From: Cypionkella sp.
GTDB lineage: Bacteria > Pseudomonadota > Alphaproteobacteria > Rhodobacterales > Rhodobacteraceae
Length of the DNA: 36,548 nucleotides
NCBI GenBank assembly: GCA_025458085.1
Contig: JALOTC010000007.1
Coordinates: 1-36,548 of the forward strand
Direction of reading: 5' to 3'
Below, piece after piece: positions 18,904-27,836 of this stretch (positions are counted from its first letter, which is position 1; every line of letters begins with the position of its first letter). The notes beneath the pieces were generated by a model. It did no database searches. It was not told the DNA's origin and was given only the letters and a program-made list of their open reading frames with translations. The position numbers were made by a program, and so were the translations under genes.

Positions 18904-19899
18904 GTGAAAGCCAGTTTGGAAGATATCGCCCGTGTGGCGGGTGTCTCGAAAATGACCGTCAGCCGCGTTCTGCGCGGCGCGTCTGGCTTTTCTGATGAAA
19001 CACGGGACCGCGTCCTGCAAATAGCTCAGAACCTTGGCTATGTCCCCAACCGACTGGCTGCCGCCTTCGGCGCGGATCAGGCCAGTACACTGGTCGGCAT
19101 GTGCGTGCCGCGACTGACCTCTGGTCTGTTCGGGCATGTTCTCGATGGCGTTGACAGGGCGCTGACCCGGCTAGGCTTTCAACTGATGATCGGGGCCAAC
19201 AACCATTCACTGGCGGAAGAGGAGGCCTGGATCCGACAGGTGGTCAGCTGGCGTCCGGCAGGCCTGATTCTCTCCGGCCGCACGCACACCCCTGCGACGG
19301 TCGATCTGTTGCGGCTATCGGCCCTGCCTGTCGTCGAAATCTGGGACCTGACGACCCGCCCGATCGATCTTGCCATCGGATTTTCTCATGTCGATTGCGG
19401 GGTCGAGATGGGTCAACACCTGATCAGGCGAGGCAGACGTCGGATCGGTTATCTTGGGGCGCTGGCGCGTGCTGATGTGATGGGGGCCGCGCGGCTGCAA
19501 GGGCTGCAACAGGCTCTGCAACAGGCCGGCCATCCGCTGGAAGCGGTGGAGATACTGCACGACGCCCCCGGCTTCTATGCCGGGTACTATGGGCTAGAGA
19601 TGCTTCTTGCCCGCGCGCCGGAATTAGATGCGGTTGCCTTCCATAATGATGAAATGGCGATCGGAGGGCTGGCATGGTGCCAGAAATGTGGGCTTCGCGT
19701 TCCCGAAGATATCGGTATCGCAGGCTGGGGCGGGATGGAGGCCGCCTCGATCCTGCCGCGCAGGCTCACCACAACGCAGGTCCCAACCACCGCTATTGGC
19801 AAGGCCGCGGCCGAAGCGCTGGTCGCGCGGCTACAGGGCGCAAATATACCAGAGGTCACGGTTCTGCCGACCCGGCTCATCCCCGGCGAAACGGTCTAA
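18904..19899 (+). CDS. LacI family regulator 1 (GntR/IdnR-like), GTG start
   Basis: SLEDIARVAGVSKMTVSRVLRGASGFSDETRDRVLQIAQNLGYVPNRLA; GntR-like signature LPVVEIWDL. Confidence 0.93.
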   Translation: MKASLEDIARVAGVSKMTVSRVLRGASGFSDETRDRVLQIAQNLGYVPNRLAAAFGADQASTLVGMCVPRLTSGLFGHVLDGVDRALTRLGFQLMIGANNHSLAEEEAWIRQVVSWRPAGLILSGRTHTPATVDLLRLSALPVVEIWDLTTRPIDLAIGFSHVDCGVEMGQHLIRRGRRRIGYLGALARADVMGAARLQGLQQALQQAGHPLEAVEILHDAPGFYAGYYGLEMLLARAPELDAVAFHNDEMAIGGLAWCQKCGLRVPEDIGIAGWGGMEAASILPRRLTTTQVPTTAIGKAAAEALVARLQGANIPEVTVLPTRLIPGETV

Positions 19900-20026
19900 A
19901 CTCTCCTCATCCCTCGTTTGGCTTCTGAATTTCCCCCCTTCATCTTGGCAAAATGACTCGGGCCGTCGGTCCTCGCCCCGTGCCTCAAGGACGGCGTGCC
20001 GCGCCTTACCCCTTGAACAGGGGCCA

Positions 20027-20908
20027 TCACATCCCGTTTCGATTCAGAACCACTGCGTAAAGGCTGGTCGTCGCTGTGATAAACAGCCGATGCTTGGCCC
20101 TGCCACCAAAGCAGAGGTTAGACACGATCTCTGGCACAAGGATCTTGCCCAGAAGCCTTCCGTCCGGCGCAAGGCAATGCACGCCATCTGCTGCCGAGGA
20201 CCAGAGATTACCCTCCGTATCCACCCGCATTCCATCGGCACAGCCGGGGCTGATCTTGTGAAAGAGCCGCCCGTTTTCAGGCCGCCCCGCCACCATGTCA
20301 AAGACACGGATCGATTGGGGGTCAGCGGAAAACATCCGTCCCGTATCGGCAACATAAAGACGGCTTTCATCAGGGCTAAATGCCAGACCATTGGGGCAGG
20401 CCATATCGGTAATCATCGCCTCTAGCTTGCCATCGGGGGGCAGACGATAAACAGCGCAGGGTAGCTCCTGCGGCGCGCGGAAACCTTCATAATCGGTCAT
20501 GATCCCGTAATGCGGATCGGTGAACCAGATCGTGCCATCCCGCGCGACAACGACGTCGTTGGGGCTGTTCAGCGGCTTTCCCTCAAAGCTGTCCGCCAGC
20601 ACCGTCACGGTCCCATCCCATTCGGTGCGCGTGACGCGCCGGGTTCCATGTTCGCAACTGATCAGCCGACCTTGCCGGTCACGGGTATGACCATTCGCGA
20701 ATTGGGAAGGCGCGCGAAAGGTGGTGATCCCTTCCTCTGTCCAGCGCAGGATGCGATTATTCGGAATATCCGAGAACAATAGACAATTCTGGTCGCCAAA
20801 CCACACGGGGCCTTCTACCCAATCAAAGCCGGTGGCCAGCCGTTTCAAGGGCGCGTTCCCCATCACATAGGTCGCGAAGACTGGGTCTCGGATTTCAAAG
20901 GAAGTCAT
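20027..20908 (-). CDS. SMP-30/gluconolactonase/LRE family protein
   Basis: GFDWVEGPVWFGDQNCLLFSDIPNNRILRW, GKPLNSPNDVVVARDGTIWFTDPHYGI, CPNGLAFSPDESRLYVADT. Confidence 0.93.
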   Translation of the reverse strand: MTSFEIRDPVFATYVMGNAPLKRLATGFDWVEGPVWFGDQNCLLFSDIPNNRILRWTEEGITTFRAPSQFANGHTRDRQGRLISCEHGTRRVTRTEWDGTVTVLADSFEGKPLNSPNDVVVARDGTIWFTDPHYGIMTDYEGFRAPQELPCAVYRLPPDGKLEAMITDMACPNGLAFSPDESRLYVADTGRMFSADPQSIRVFDMVAGRPENGRLFHKISPGCADGMRVDTEGNLWSSAADGVHCLAPDGRLLGKILVPEIVSNLCFGGRAKHRLFITATTSLYAVVLNRNGM

Positions 20909-21059
20909 GCAGGGTATCTCCCGGTCTATGCCGTACAGGGGGAAGCATGGCCTTTACCTCAGCCTTACCGATCCGGCAGGGCGTTTCAAGACAGGCGTAG
21001 GGGTCCAGCAGGCGGGCAAAAGGCGGCGGGGTGACCGTATTCGCGGCGATCAGGGTCAT
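20895..21059 (-). CDS. Candidate small ORF (54 aa), unknown
   Basis: ATG at 21059 overlaps idnD stop (ATGA); ends 14 nt inside the SMP-30 gene; MTLIAANTVTPPPFARLLDPYACLETPCRIGKAEVKAMLPPVRHRPGDTLHDFL. Confidence 0.3.
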   Translation of the reverse strand: MTLIAANTVTPPPFARLLDPYACLETPCRIGKAEVKAMLPPVRHRPGDTLHDFL

Positions 21060-22087
21060 GAAAAGGCAATCTGCGCCTTCATCGCCTGTGTTCGGTCCGA
21101 GGCGAGACGGAAGGCCACCTCTGCCTGATCCAACGGTACAGTCTGAGTGATCAGTGGCTTCACATTGATCAATGCCTTCTGCATGAGACCAACCCCAAAG
21201 GCGAATTCCGAATGGAAGCGGAAAGAACCGCGCAGTTCCAATTCCTTTGCGGTAATTGCCATCATGGGCAGTGCCATATCCCCGCCAAGGCCCAATTGCA
21301 GGATCACCCCTCGCGGACGCAAGGCCGGAATGGCCCCGGCCAGGGCGGCGGCAACGCCGGTGCATTCATAAAGCACATCGAAACTTCCCTTATCCGCCGC
21401 ATAGCCAGCCAGCGCATCGGGATCGCGCCCGGTGTTGATCACCCGGTCCGCCCCGACCTTTGCCGCGAGCGACAGGGTGAAATCCGAAAGATCGGTGGCC
21501 ACGATCTCTGCCGCGCCTGCCCGCCGCGCCGCGAGGATCGACAGAACACCAATCGGCCCGCAGCCTGTGACGAGCACGCGCTTGCCCAGTATCCCGCCCG
21601 CGCGGGCCGTGGCATGGAGCGTCACGGCCAAGGGTTCGGCCATCGCCGCCTCGCCCGCCGTCAGCCCCGTGGCATCGACGCATTGGCTTGCATCCGCCAC
21701 AAGGCTTTCGCGAAAGGCCCCCTGAATATGGGGAAAGGGCATGGCAGAACCGTAGAAGCGCATGTTGAGGCATTGGTTCGGCAGGCCCTCCAGACAGTAA
21801 CGGCACCCCCCGCAGGGGCGCGAAGGCGACACCGCGACAAGCTGCCCCGGCTGAAAGCCAGTTACGCCCGGCCCTAATTCCTCGACATAGGCCGAAACCT
21901 CATGGCCGAGGATCATCGGCTCACGCAGGCGCACGGCGCCAAAGCCGCCATTGTGGTAGTAATGCAGGTCAGACCCGCAAATCCCGCCAGTCGCAAGGCG
22001 CAGGCGCATCTGGCCGGGACCGGGGCGTTCCGCGGGCCGCTCCTCGATCCGCAGGTCATGGGCGGCGTGGATGACGATCGCGCGCAT
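21056..22087 (-). CDS. idnD: Zinc-dependent MDR dehydrogenase, likely L-idonate 5-dehydrogenase
   Basis: MRAIVIHAAHDLRIEERP, GGICGSDLHYYHNGGFGAVRLREPMILGHEVSA, PCGGCRYCLEGLPNQCLNMRFYGSAMPFPHIQGAF. Confidence 0.87.
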   Translation of the reverse strand: MRAIVIHAAHDLRIEERPAERPGPGQMRLRLATGGICGSDLHYYHNGGFGAVRLREPMILGHEVSAYVEELGPGVTGFQPGQLVAVSPSRPCGGCRYCLEGLPNQCLNMRFYGSAMPFPHIQGAFRESLVADASQCVDATGLTAGEAAMAEPLAVTLHATARAGGILGKRVLVTGCGPIGVLSILAARRAGAAEIVATDLSDFTLSLAAKVGADRVINTGRDPDALAGYAADKGSFDVLYECTGVAAALAGAIPALRPRGVILQLGLGGDMALPMMAITAKELELRGSFRFHSEFAFGVGLMQKALINVKPLITQTVPLDQAEVAFRLASDRTQAMKAQIAFS

Positions 22088-22088
22088 G

Positions 22089-23042
22089 TCACAGCACCGG
22101 GGTAGGCAGCGGCTTGCCCGCGAAATGCGCGGCCAGATTATCGCGCACCAGCTGGCCCATGGCCTTGCGCGTCTCGAAGGTGCCGCTGGCGTGGTGGGGC
22201 TGCAACAGCACATTGGGCAGAGACAGGAAGCGGGGGTTCAGCTTTGGCTCGCCTTCGAAAACATCCAGCGCGGCAGAGCCAAGCCTGCCGCTTTCCAGCG
22301 CATCCAGCAGGGCGTTTTCATCAATGTTAGAGGCGCGGCTGATGTTGATCAGCATCCCCTCTGGCCCCAAGGCCTCGATCACGCGGGCATTCACGATGTG
22401 GCGCGTGGCGGCCGAGGCGGCGAGGCTGACGAAAAGGAAATCCGACCGGGCGGCAAGCGCCACGGGATCGGCGATGAATGCCCATCCCCGCGCCTCTGCC
22501 TCTGGCTTGGGGGCACGGCTGGAATAGGCGATCTCCATGTCAAAGCCCGCCAGACGTTTGGCCACTTCAAACCCGATCCGGCCAAGGCCCAGAACCCCGG
22601 CGCGCTTGCCCCAAACCTTGCGCTGCAAAGGGTATAGCCCCTTGGCGGCCCATGATCCGTCGCGCACCCAAGCCTCGGCCCCGATGATACCGCGTGATTG
22701 CGCCAGCATCATCCCCACCCCCAAATCCGCCACGTCATTGGTCAGCACATCGGGCGTGTTCGTCACACGAATGCCGCGTGCGCGGCAGGCGTCCAGATCA
22801 ACCGCATCATAACCCACGCCATAGACGCTGATGATTTCCAGATTCGGGCAGGCCGCGATCATCGCTGCATTGGCCCCAAGTTCGCCGCGCGTGGCGATAC
22901 CGCGAATCTTCGGGCCATGTTCGGCAAGAAAGGCCGCTTTGTCCGACGCCTCGAAATAGCGATGCGCATGATAGGCGGCGTCGAGCGGGGCCTGATCCCA
23001 TTCCGGGTAAGGGCCGACTTGCAGGATATGGGGCTTGTCCAT
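22089..23042 (-). CDS. D-isomer specific 2-hydroxyacid dehydrogenase (GhrB-like 2-ketoacid reductase)
   Basis: VLGLGRIGFEVAKRLAGFDMEIAYSSR, LINISRASNIDENALLDAL, LLQPHHASGTFETRKAM. Confidence 0.88.
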   Translation of the reverse strand: MDKPHILQVGPYPEWDQAPLDAAYHAHRYFEASDKAAFLAEHGPKIRGIATRGELGANAAMIAACPNLEIISVYGVGYDAVDLDACRARGIRVTNTPDVLTNDVADLGVGMMLAQSRGIIGAEAWVRDGSWAAKGLYPLQRKVWGKRAGVLGLGRIGFEVAKRLAGFDMEIAYSSRAPKPEAEARGWAFIADPVALAARSDFLFVSLAASAATRHIVNARVIEALGPEGMLINISRASNIDENALLDALESGRLGSAALDVFEGEPKLNPRFLSLPNVLLQPHHASGTFETRKAMGQLVRDNLAAHFAGKPLPTPVL

Positions 23043-23060
23043 CTTCTCTCCCATCGGGGC

Positions 23061-23089
23061 TTGACAGCTTTTGTTAACGATAACATAAA
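23061..23089 (+). promoter_or_regulatory. Candidate promoter with operator O2 in the -35/-10 spacer
   Basis: TTGACA (23061-23066), 17-nt spacer containing GTTAACGATAA, CATAAA (23084-23089); operator TGTTAACGATAACATA at 23072-23087. Confidence 0.55.
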
Positions 23090-23134
23090 CAGCAAATCCC
23101 CCGCTTGTCGAGGGCGAAGTGAAGGAGCATCAAG

Positions 23135-23890
23135 ATGTCGGCCCAGCTTTTCGATCTGACCGGGAAACGCGCGCTGATCACCGGATCGTCGCAGGGCATC
23201 GGCTTTGCCTTGGCGCAAGGTTTGGCTGCGGCGGGGGCAAAGGTGGTGCTGAACGGGCGCGATACGGCCAAATTGGCCGAGGCTGCGGCCCGGATTACGG
23301 GCGCGCAGACACTGGCCTTCGATGCAACCGACCACGAGGCTGTGCGCGCCGCCATCGACGGGTTCGAGGCGCAGGGCAATGAGATCGACATTCTGGTGAA
23401 CAACGCCGGGATGCAGCATCGCGCACCATTAGAGGATTTCCCCGCCGATGCCTTTGATCGGCTGCTGCAGACCAATATTGCCAGTGTCTTTCATGTGGGA
23501 CAGGCGGTCGCGCGCCACATGATCGGGCGCGGACGGGGCAAGATCATCAATATCGCCAGCGTCCAGACCGCACTCGCCCGTCCCTCCATCGCGCCCTATA
23601 CGGCGACGAAAGGCGCCGTTGGAAACCTGACGAAAGGCATGGCGACCGATTGGGCGAAACACGGGCTGAACTGCAATGCCATCGCACCGGGCTATTTCGA
23701 TACACCGCTCAATGCGGCACTGGTCGCGGACCCGGCCTTTAGCGCGTGGCTGGAAAAGCGCACCCCCGCAGGGCGGTGGGGCAAGGTGGAGGAGTTGCAG
23801 GGTGCCTGCATCTTCCTCGCATCAGATGCGGCGAGTTTCGTGAACGGCCATATCCTCTATGTCGATGGCGGGATCACGGCCTCGCTATGA
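23135..23890 (+). CDS. idnO: SDR oxidoreductase, likely gluconate 5-dehydrogenase
   Basis: LTGKRALITGSSQGIGFALAQGLAAAGAKVVLNGRD, NNAGMQHRAPLEDFP, YTATKGAVGNLTKGMATDWAKHGLNCNAIAPGYF. Confidence 0.87.
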   Translation: MSAQLFDLTGKRALITGSSQGIGFALAQGLAAAGAKVVLNGRDTAKLAEAAARITGAQTLAFDATDHEAVRAAIDGFEAQGNEIDILVNNAGMQHRAPLEDFPADAFDRLLQTNIASVFHVGQAVARHMIGRGRGKIINIASVQTALARPSIAPYTATKGAVGNLTKGMATDWAKHGLNCNAIAPGYFDTPLNAALVADPAFSAWLEKRTPAGRWGKVEELQGACIFLASDAASFVNGHILYVDGGITASL

Positions 23891-24384
23891 CCCTACGCGT
23901 GGTGATCATGGGCGTCTCGGGCTGCGGCAAATCCAGCGTGGGCGCGGCGCTGTCGGTGCGCCTTGGCATCCCCTATCGCGATGGCGATGATCTGCACCCT
24001 GCCGCGAATGTGGCCAAGATGCGCGCGGGCATCCCCTTGGGGGACGAAGATCGCTGGCCATGGCTGGACCGCGTGGCCAACGTGCTGCGGCGCGAGGCAC
24101 CAGTCCTCGTCGGTTGCTCTGCCCTGCGCCGCGCCTATCGCGACCGCATTCGCGCGGGCGCGGGCGGGCCTGTGCGCTTTGTCCATCTGACAGGAGGCCG
24201 CGCGGTGATCGCGGCGCGGATGGCTGCGCGCGAGGGGCATTACATGCCGCCTTCGCTGCTGGATAGCCAGTTCGCCACGCTGGAACCGCCCGGCCCGGAG
24301 GAGGCGTTCAGCATCGACATCGACCAACCGCTTGCCGCCATTGTGGATGGCATCCTTCCCGCGCTTTCAGGAGAGACACGATGA
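23887..24384 (+). CDS. gntK: Gluconokinase
   Basis: MGVSGCGKSSVGAALSVRLGIPYRDGDDLHPAANVAKMRAGIPLGDEDRWPWL; ATGA overlap. Confidence 0.93.
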   Translation: MTLRVVIMGVSGCGKSSVGAALSVRLGIPYRDGDDLHPAANVAKMRAGIPLGDEDRWPWLDRVANVLRREAPVLVGCSALRRAYRDRIRAGAGGPVRFVHLTGGRAVIAARMAAREGHYMPPSLLDSQFATLEPPGPEEAFSIDIDQPLAAIVDGILPALSGETR

Positions 24385-25268
24385 CCGGAACCGTTGCACT
24401 GATTGGCGCGGGCGCGATGGGAGGGGCCATCGGCGCGCGGCTGGTGCAGACCGGCACCCCATTGGTGGTCTTTGACCTTGACCCTGAAAAGGTGGCAGCG
24501 CTGGTGGCGCTTGGCGCAAAGGCCGCGCCTTCAGCCGCGGCGGCAGCGGGGGCGGCGCAGGCCGTGATCCTGTCGCTGAATGCAGCGCGGATCGTGCGGG
24601 CGGCGGTCTTTGGGGCAGAGGGTGTGGCCGAGGGTGCCGCCCCCGGCACGCTGATCATTGACATGTCCTCGATCGACCCGGAGTCGACCAAGGCGCTGGC
24701 GGCGGATGCGGCAAGCCATGGCCTGCGGTGGGTGGACAGCCCGCTTTCGGGTGGCATCCCGAAGGCTGCGACCGGGGAACTCACGCTGATGCAAGGCGGG
24801 GCCGAGGCGGATGTGGCCGAGGCGCAGGCGGTGCTGGCGGGTGTGGCCGCGAACCAGACGCGCATGGGCGGGCCGGGCGCGGGACAGACGACAAAGCTGA
24901 TCAATCAGGTGCTCTGCGGTCTTGGCTTTCTGGCCGTGGCCGAAGCGACCGCCCTCGCCCAAGCTGCGGGCGTCGATGCCGATATGATTCCGCGCGCCCT
25001 GCGCGGGGGCCGCGCCGATAGCGCGATCTTGCAGGAATACATGCCCCGTTTTGCCCACCGCGACTATCGCCGCACGGGACGGATCGACAATATGGTCAAG
25101 GATCTGGATGGCGCGGCCGATCTGGCGCGTCTGACCGGCACGTCGATGCCGCTGACCATGCTCTGCGCCGAAATCCACCGGATGCTGACAGCGGCGGGGC
25201 TTGGCGGCGAGGATCAGGCCGCATTGATGGAATTCTTCAAAGGACCGGAAAAGGAACAATTCAGATGA
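24381..25268 (+). CDS. NAD(P)-dependent beta-hydroxyacid dehydrogenase family protein (3-HIBDH/GarR superfamily)
   Basis: VALIGAGAMGGAIGARL Rossmann, DSPLSGGIPKAATGELTLMQGG, GAGQTTKLINQVL; ATGA overlap with gntK. Confidence 0.88.
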   Translation: MTGTVALIGAGAMGGAIGARLVQTGTPLVVFDLDPEKVAALVALGAKAAPSAAAAAGAAQAVILSLNAARIVRAAVFGAEGVAEGAAPGTLIIDMSSIDPESTKALAADAASHGLRWVDSPLSGGIPKAATGELTLMQGGAEADVAEAQAVLAGVAANQTRMGGPGAGQTTKLINQVLCGLGFLAVAEATALAQAAGVDADMIPRALRGGRADSAILQEYMPRFAHRDYRRTGRIDNMVKDLDGAADLARLTGTSMPLTMLCAEIHRMLTAAGLGGEDQAALMEFFKGPEKEQFR

Positions 25269-25600
25269 TCACCCGCTATGCCCTGTTCGAAGGCAAGGTG
25301 CACGAAGGCCAGACCGAAGCCTTTCGCAACGCCGTGCTGACCGAAATCCTGCCGAAGTGGAAGGCTTTCCCCGGTGCCTTGGCCGTGCGGGTGACCTTTG
25401 CCGAAAGCCGGGACGAAGGCGCGCCGGAATATCCGCTGATCCTTGCCATCAGCTATCCCGACCTTGCGGCGGTGGACCGCGCCTTGGCCAGCCCTGCGCG
25501 TAGTGAAGGCAAGGCCGCGACAGAGGCGGTTCTGGCCCGCTATTTCACAGGCCGAATTCACCACCACATCACCACAGCCCATGATCACGAACTGGTCTGA
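25265..25600 (+). CDS. Small protein, possible dimeric alpha/beta-barrel (Dabb/ABM-like) fold, unknown function
   Basis: 111 aa MITRYALFEGKVHEGQTEAFRNAVLTEILPKWKAFPGALAVRVTFAESRDEGAPEYPLILAISYPDLAAVDRAL; ATGA overlap with upstream gene. Confidence 0.75.
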   Translation: MITRYALFEGKVHEGQTEAFRNAVLTEILPKWKAFPGALAVRVTFAESRDEGAPEYPLILAISYPDLAAVDRALASPARSEGKAATEAVLARYFTGRIHHHITTAHDHELV

Positions 25601-25677
25601 GGTGGCAGGCCTATGACGGGGCCGATCACACAGGGCGGGGGCTGGATTCAGCTGCGGGGGGAAGATAGCTTGCGCCC

Positions 25678-26694
25678 ATGACCGCATCGCGCAAAGCCCC
25701 CACCATGACCGATGTCGCCCGTCTTGCGGGCGTCTCGCCCATGACGGTCAGCCGTGCCTTCAAATCCCACAGTTCCATCAGCAGCACCACGCGGGATGCG
25801 ATCCTGAAGGCGGCTGATGAACTGGGCTATGTTTTTGACAGCACCGCTTCGAACCTGCGGTCGCAGAGGACGGATTTCGTTGCTGTCACGATCCCGTCGA
25901 TCAACAATGCGAACTTTGCCGATACTGTCCGTGCGCTTTCAGACGGGCTGAAATCGCGGGGGCTGCAAATCCTGCTGGGCATGACCGATTACGACATGAC
26001 CGAGGAGGAAAGGCTGATCGAACAGCTTTTGCGCCGCAGGCCAGAGGCGATTGTGGTGACCGGGGGCAACCATACCCCCCGCGCGCGCAGGCTTTTGGAA
26101 AACGCGGGCATCCCGGTCATCGAAACATGGGATCTGCCCGCCGCCCCGATTGACCATGTCGTGGGCTTTTCCAATGCCGAGGCCGTGCGCGGGATGGTCG
26201 ATCATTTCGTGGCCCAAGGGATGACCCGCATCGCCTTTATCGGCGGGGACGCCAGCCGCGATACGCGTGGGGCTGACCGGCGCGCAGGCTTTGTCGCGGC
26301 GATGCAGGCCCATGGACTTGATGCCTCTCGCCTGATCGCAGCCGGCCAACCACCGATTTCGATGCGCGAGGGGGCAGAGGCGATGGCGCGGCTGCTGGAC
26401 AGCCTGCCCGACACCGAAGGGGTGATCTGCGTCTCGGACCTATCGGCCTTTGGCGCGCTTGCGGAATGTCAGCGGCGCGGTATTGCCGTGCCGGAGCGCC
26501 TGTCGATCGCAGGCTTTGGAGATTATGAAATCGCGGGCGTCGCGGTCCCCGCGCTGACCACGATCAACCCGCACCCGAAAGAGATCGGCCAGCGCGCCGT
26601 TCAACTGATCCTTGACCTGATCGATGGCAAAGGTGCCGGGCCTGCACGGATCACCATCACGCCTGACCTGATCTTGCGCCAATCAAGCCGTTAG
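25678..26694 (+). CDS. LacI family regulator 2 (GntR-like)
   Basis: APTMTDVARLAGVSPMTVSRAFKSHSSISSTTRDAILKAADELGYVFD; IPVIETWDLP. Confidence 0.93.
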   Translation: MTASRKAPTMTDVARLAGVSPMTVSRAFKSHSSISSTTRDAILKAADELGYVFDSTASNLRSQRTDFVAVTIPSINNANFADTVRALSDGLKSRGLQILLGMTDYDMTEEERLIEQLLRRRPEAIVVTGGNHTPRARRLLENAGIPVIETWDLPAAPIDHVVGFSNAEAVRGMVDHFVAQGMTRIAFIGGDASRDTRGADRRAGFVAAMQAHGLDASRLIAAGQPPISMREGAEAMARLLDSLPDTEGVICVSDLSAFGALAECQRRGIAVPERLSIAGFGDYEIAGVAVPALTTINPHPKEIGQRAVQLILDLIDGKGAGPARITITPDLILRQSSR

Positions 26695-26801
26695 ACGGAT
26701 AGGAGGCGGGCACTTCGCCGTTCCCTTGGCCGACATCCGCGCGGGATGGGTACGGGGTGGGCGGATCCCCCTTCAAGGGGACGGTCAAAAAGGACACGGA
26801 A

Positions 26802-26825
26802 AAAGGGGCGGTTGCCCGCCCCTTT
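26802..26825. terminator. Hairpin terminator between convergent lacI-2 and dctP
   Basis: AAAGGGGCGG-TTGC-CCGCCCCTTT, 10-bp stem; A-run on left gives a U-run on the minus strand. Confidence 0.75.
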
Positions 26826-26846
26826 CCTGCAAACCATCAGAGCCGA

Positions 26847-27821
26847 TTACTGCTGTGCGGCCAGGATCGCGTTCACAACTGCATCACCCTGTTCGGCAAT
26901 GAAGCTGTCCCACACGGGCTTCACCGCAGCTTGGAAGGCAGCGGCATCGACATCATCGTTCACTTCCATGCCTGCGGCTTTCAGTTCTTCGATCATGCCG
27001 GCTTCCTTTTCCTGCACGGCCTTGCGCTGCATTGCCACGGCTTCGGCCGCGACCTCGGCGATGACCTTCTGCTCTTCAGCTGTCAGGCTGTTGAACTTTG
27101 CGTCATTCATCACAAGCGCCAGCGCAGAATAGGCATGCTGGGTCAGGCTGAGGTGCTTTTGCACCTCGTTGAACTTGAACGACAGCACGATCCCGATCGG
27201 GTGGTCCTGCGCATCGACCACGCCGGTTTCCAGCGCGGTGTAAAGCTCTGCCACGGGCAGCTGCGTCGGGTTCGCGCCCAGAAGCGCGAACATTTCGTTC
27301 AGCGCCTTGGAGTTGTTGACCCGCATGTTCAGCCCCGAAAGATCAGCCGGGGTCCGGATCGGGCCACGGTTGTTCGTCATGTTGCGATAGCCGTTTTCGG
27401 GAAAGCCCAGCACCTTTAGCCCATGCTGGGTAAACTCGCCCGCGATGCCCTGCCCGATTTCGCCATCCAGCACGGCATAGGCGGTGTCGCGCGTGGGGAA
27501 CATGAAGGGCAGTTCAAAGGCCCCGGCCTGCGGCACAAGACCTGTGAAGTTATTCAGGCCCGACATGGCGATGTCGATGATGCCCGACCGCGCGCCATCG
27601 ATCATTGCGGCGTCATTGCCAAGCTGACCCTGCGGGAAGATCGCCACGGTGACCGAACCATTGGTCCGCGCCTCCACCTGTTCCTTGAAGAACAGCGATA
27701 GGGTCTGTTGCAGGTCCGTTTCCGGCGCAGCATGGGCGAGCTTCAGCTCCGTCTGTGCCTGTGCGCCGAAAGCGGCAAGGGCGAAGGCAGATGCCAGCCC
27801 GAGTGTCTTGAGAATATTCAT
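26847..27821 (-). CDS. dctP: TRAP transporter substrate-binding protein (DctP family)
   Basis: Signal peptide MNILKTLGLASAFALAAFGAQA, TELKLAHAAPETDLQQTLSLFFKEQVEARTNGSVTVAIFPQGQLGND. Confidence 0.92.
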   Translation of the reverse strand: MNILKTLGLASAFALAAFGAQAQTELKLAHAAPETDLQQTLSLFFKEQVEARTNGSVTVAIFPQGQLGNDAAMIDGARSGIIDIAMSGLNNFTGLVPQAGAFELPFMFPTRDTAYAVLDGEIGQGIAGEFTQHGLKVLGFPENGYRNMTNNRGPIRTPADLSGLNMRVNNSKALNEMFALLGANPTQLPVAELYTALETGVVDAQDHPIGIVLSFKFNEVQKHLSLTQHAYSALALVMNDAKFNSLTAEEQKVIAEVAAEAVAMQRKAVQEKEAGMIEELKAAGMEVNDDVDAAAFQAAVKPVWDSFIAEQGDAVVNAILAAQQ

Positions 27822-27836
27822 GTCAGTCCTCCCTTT

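Noticed and set aside
20009-20026. CCCCTTGAACAGGGG as SMP-30 terminator
   Set aside because: Short 4-bp stem and no U-run; insufficient support.
26766-26780. CCCCCTTCAAGGGG hairpin
   Set aside because: Effective stem too short; the adjacent 10-bp stem at 26802-26825 explains termination better.
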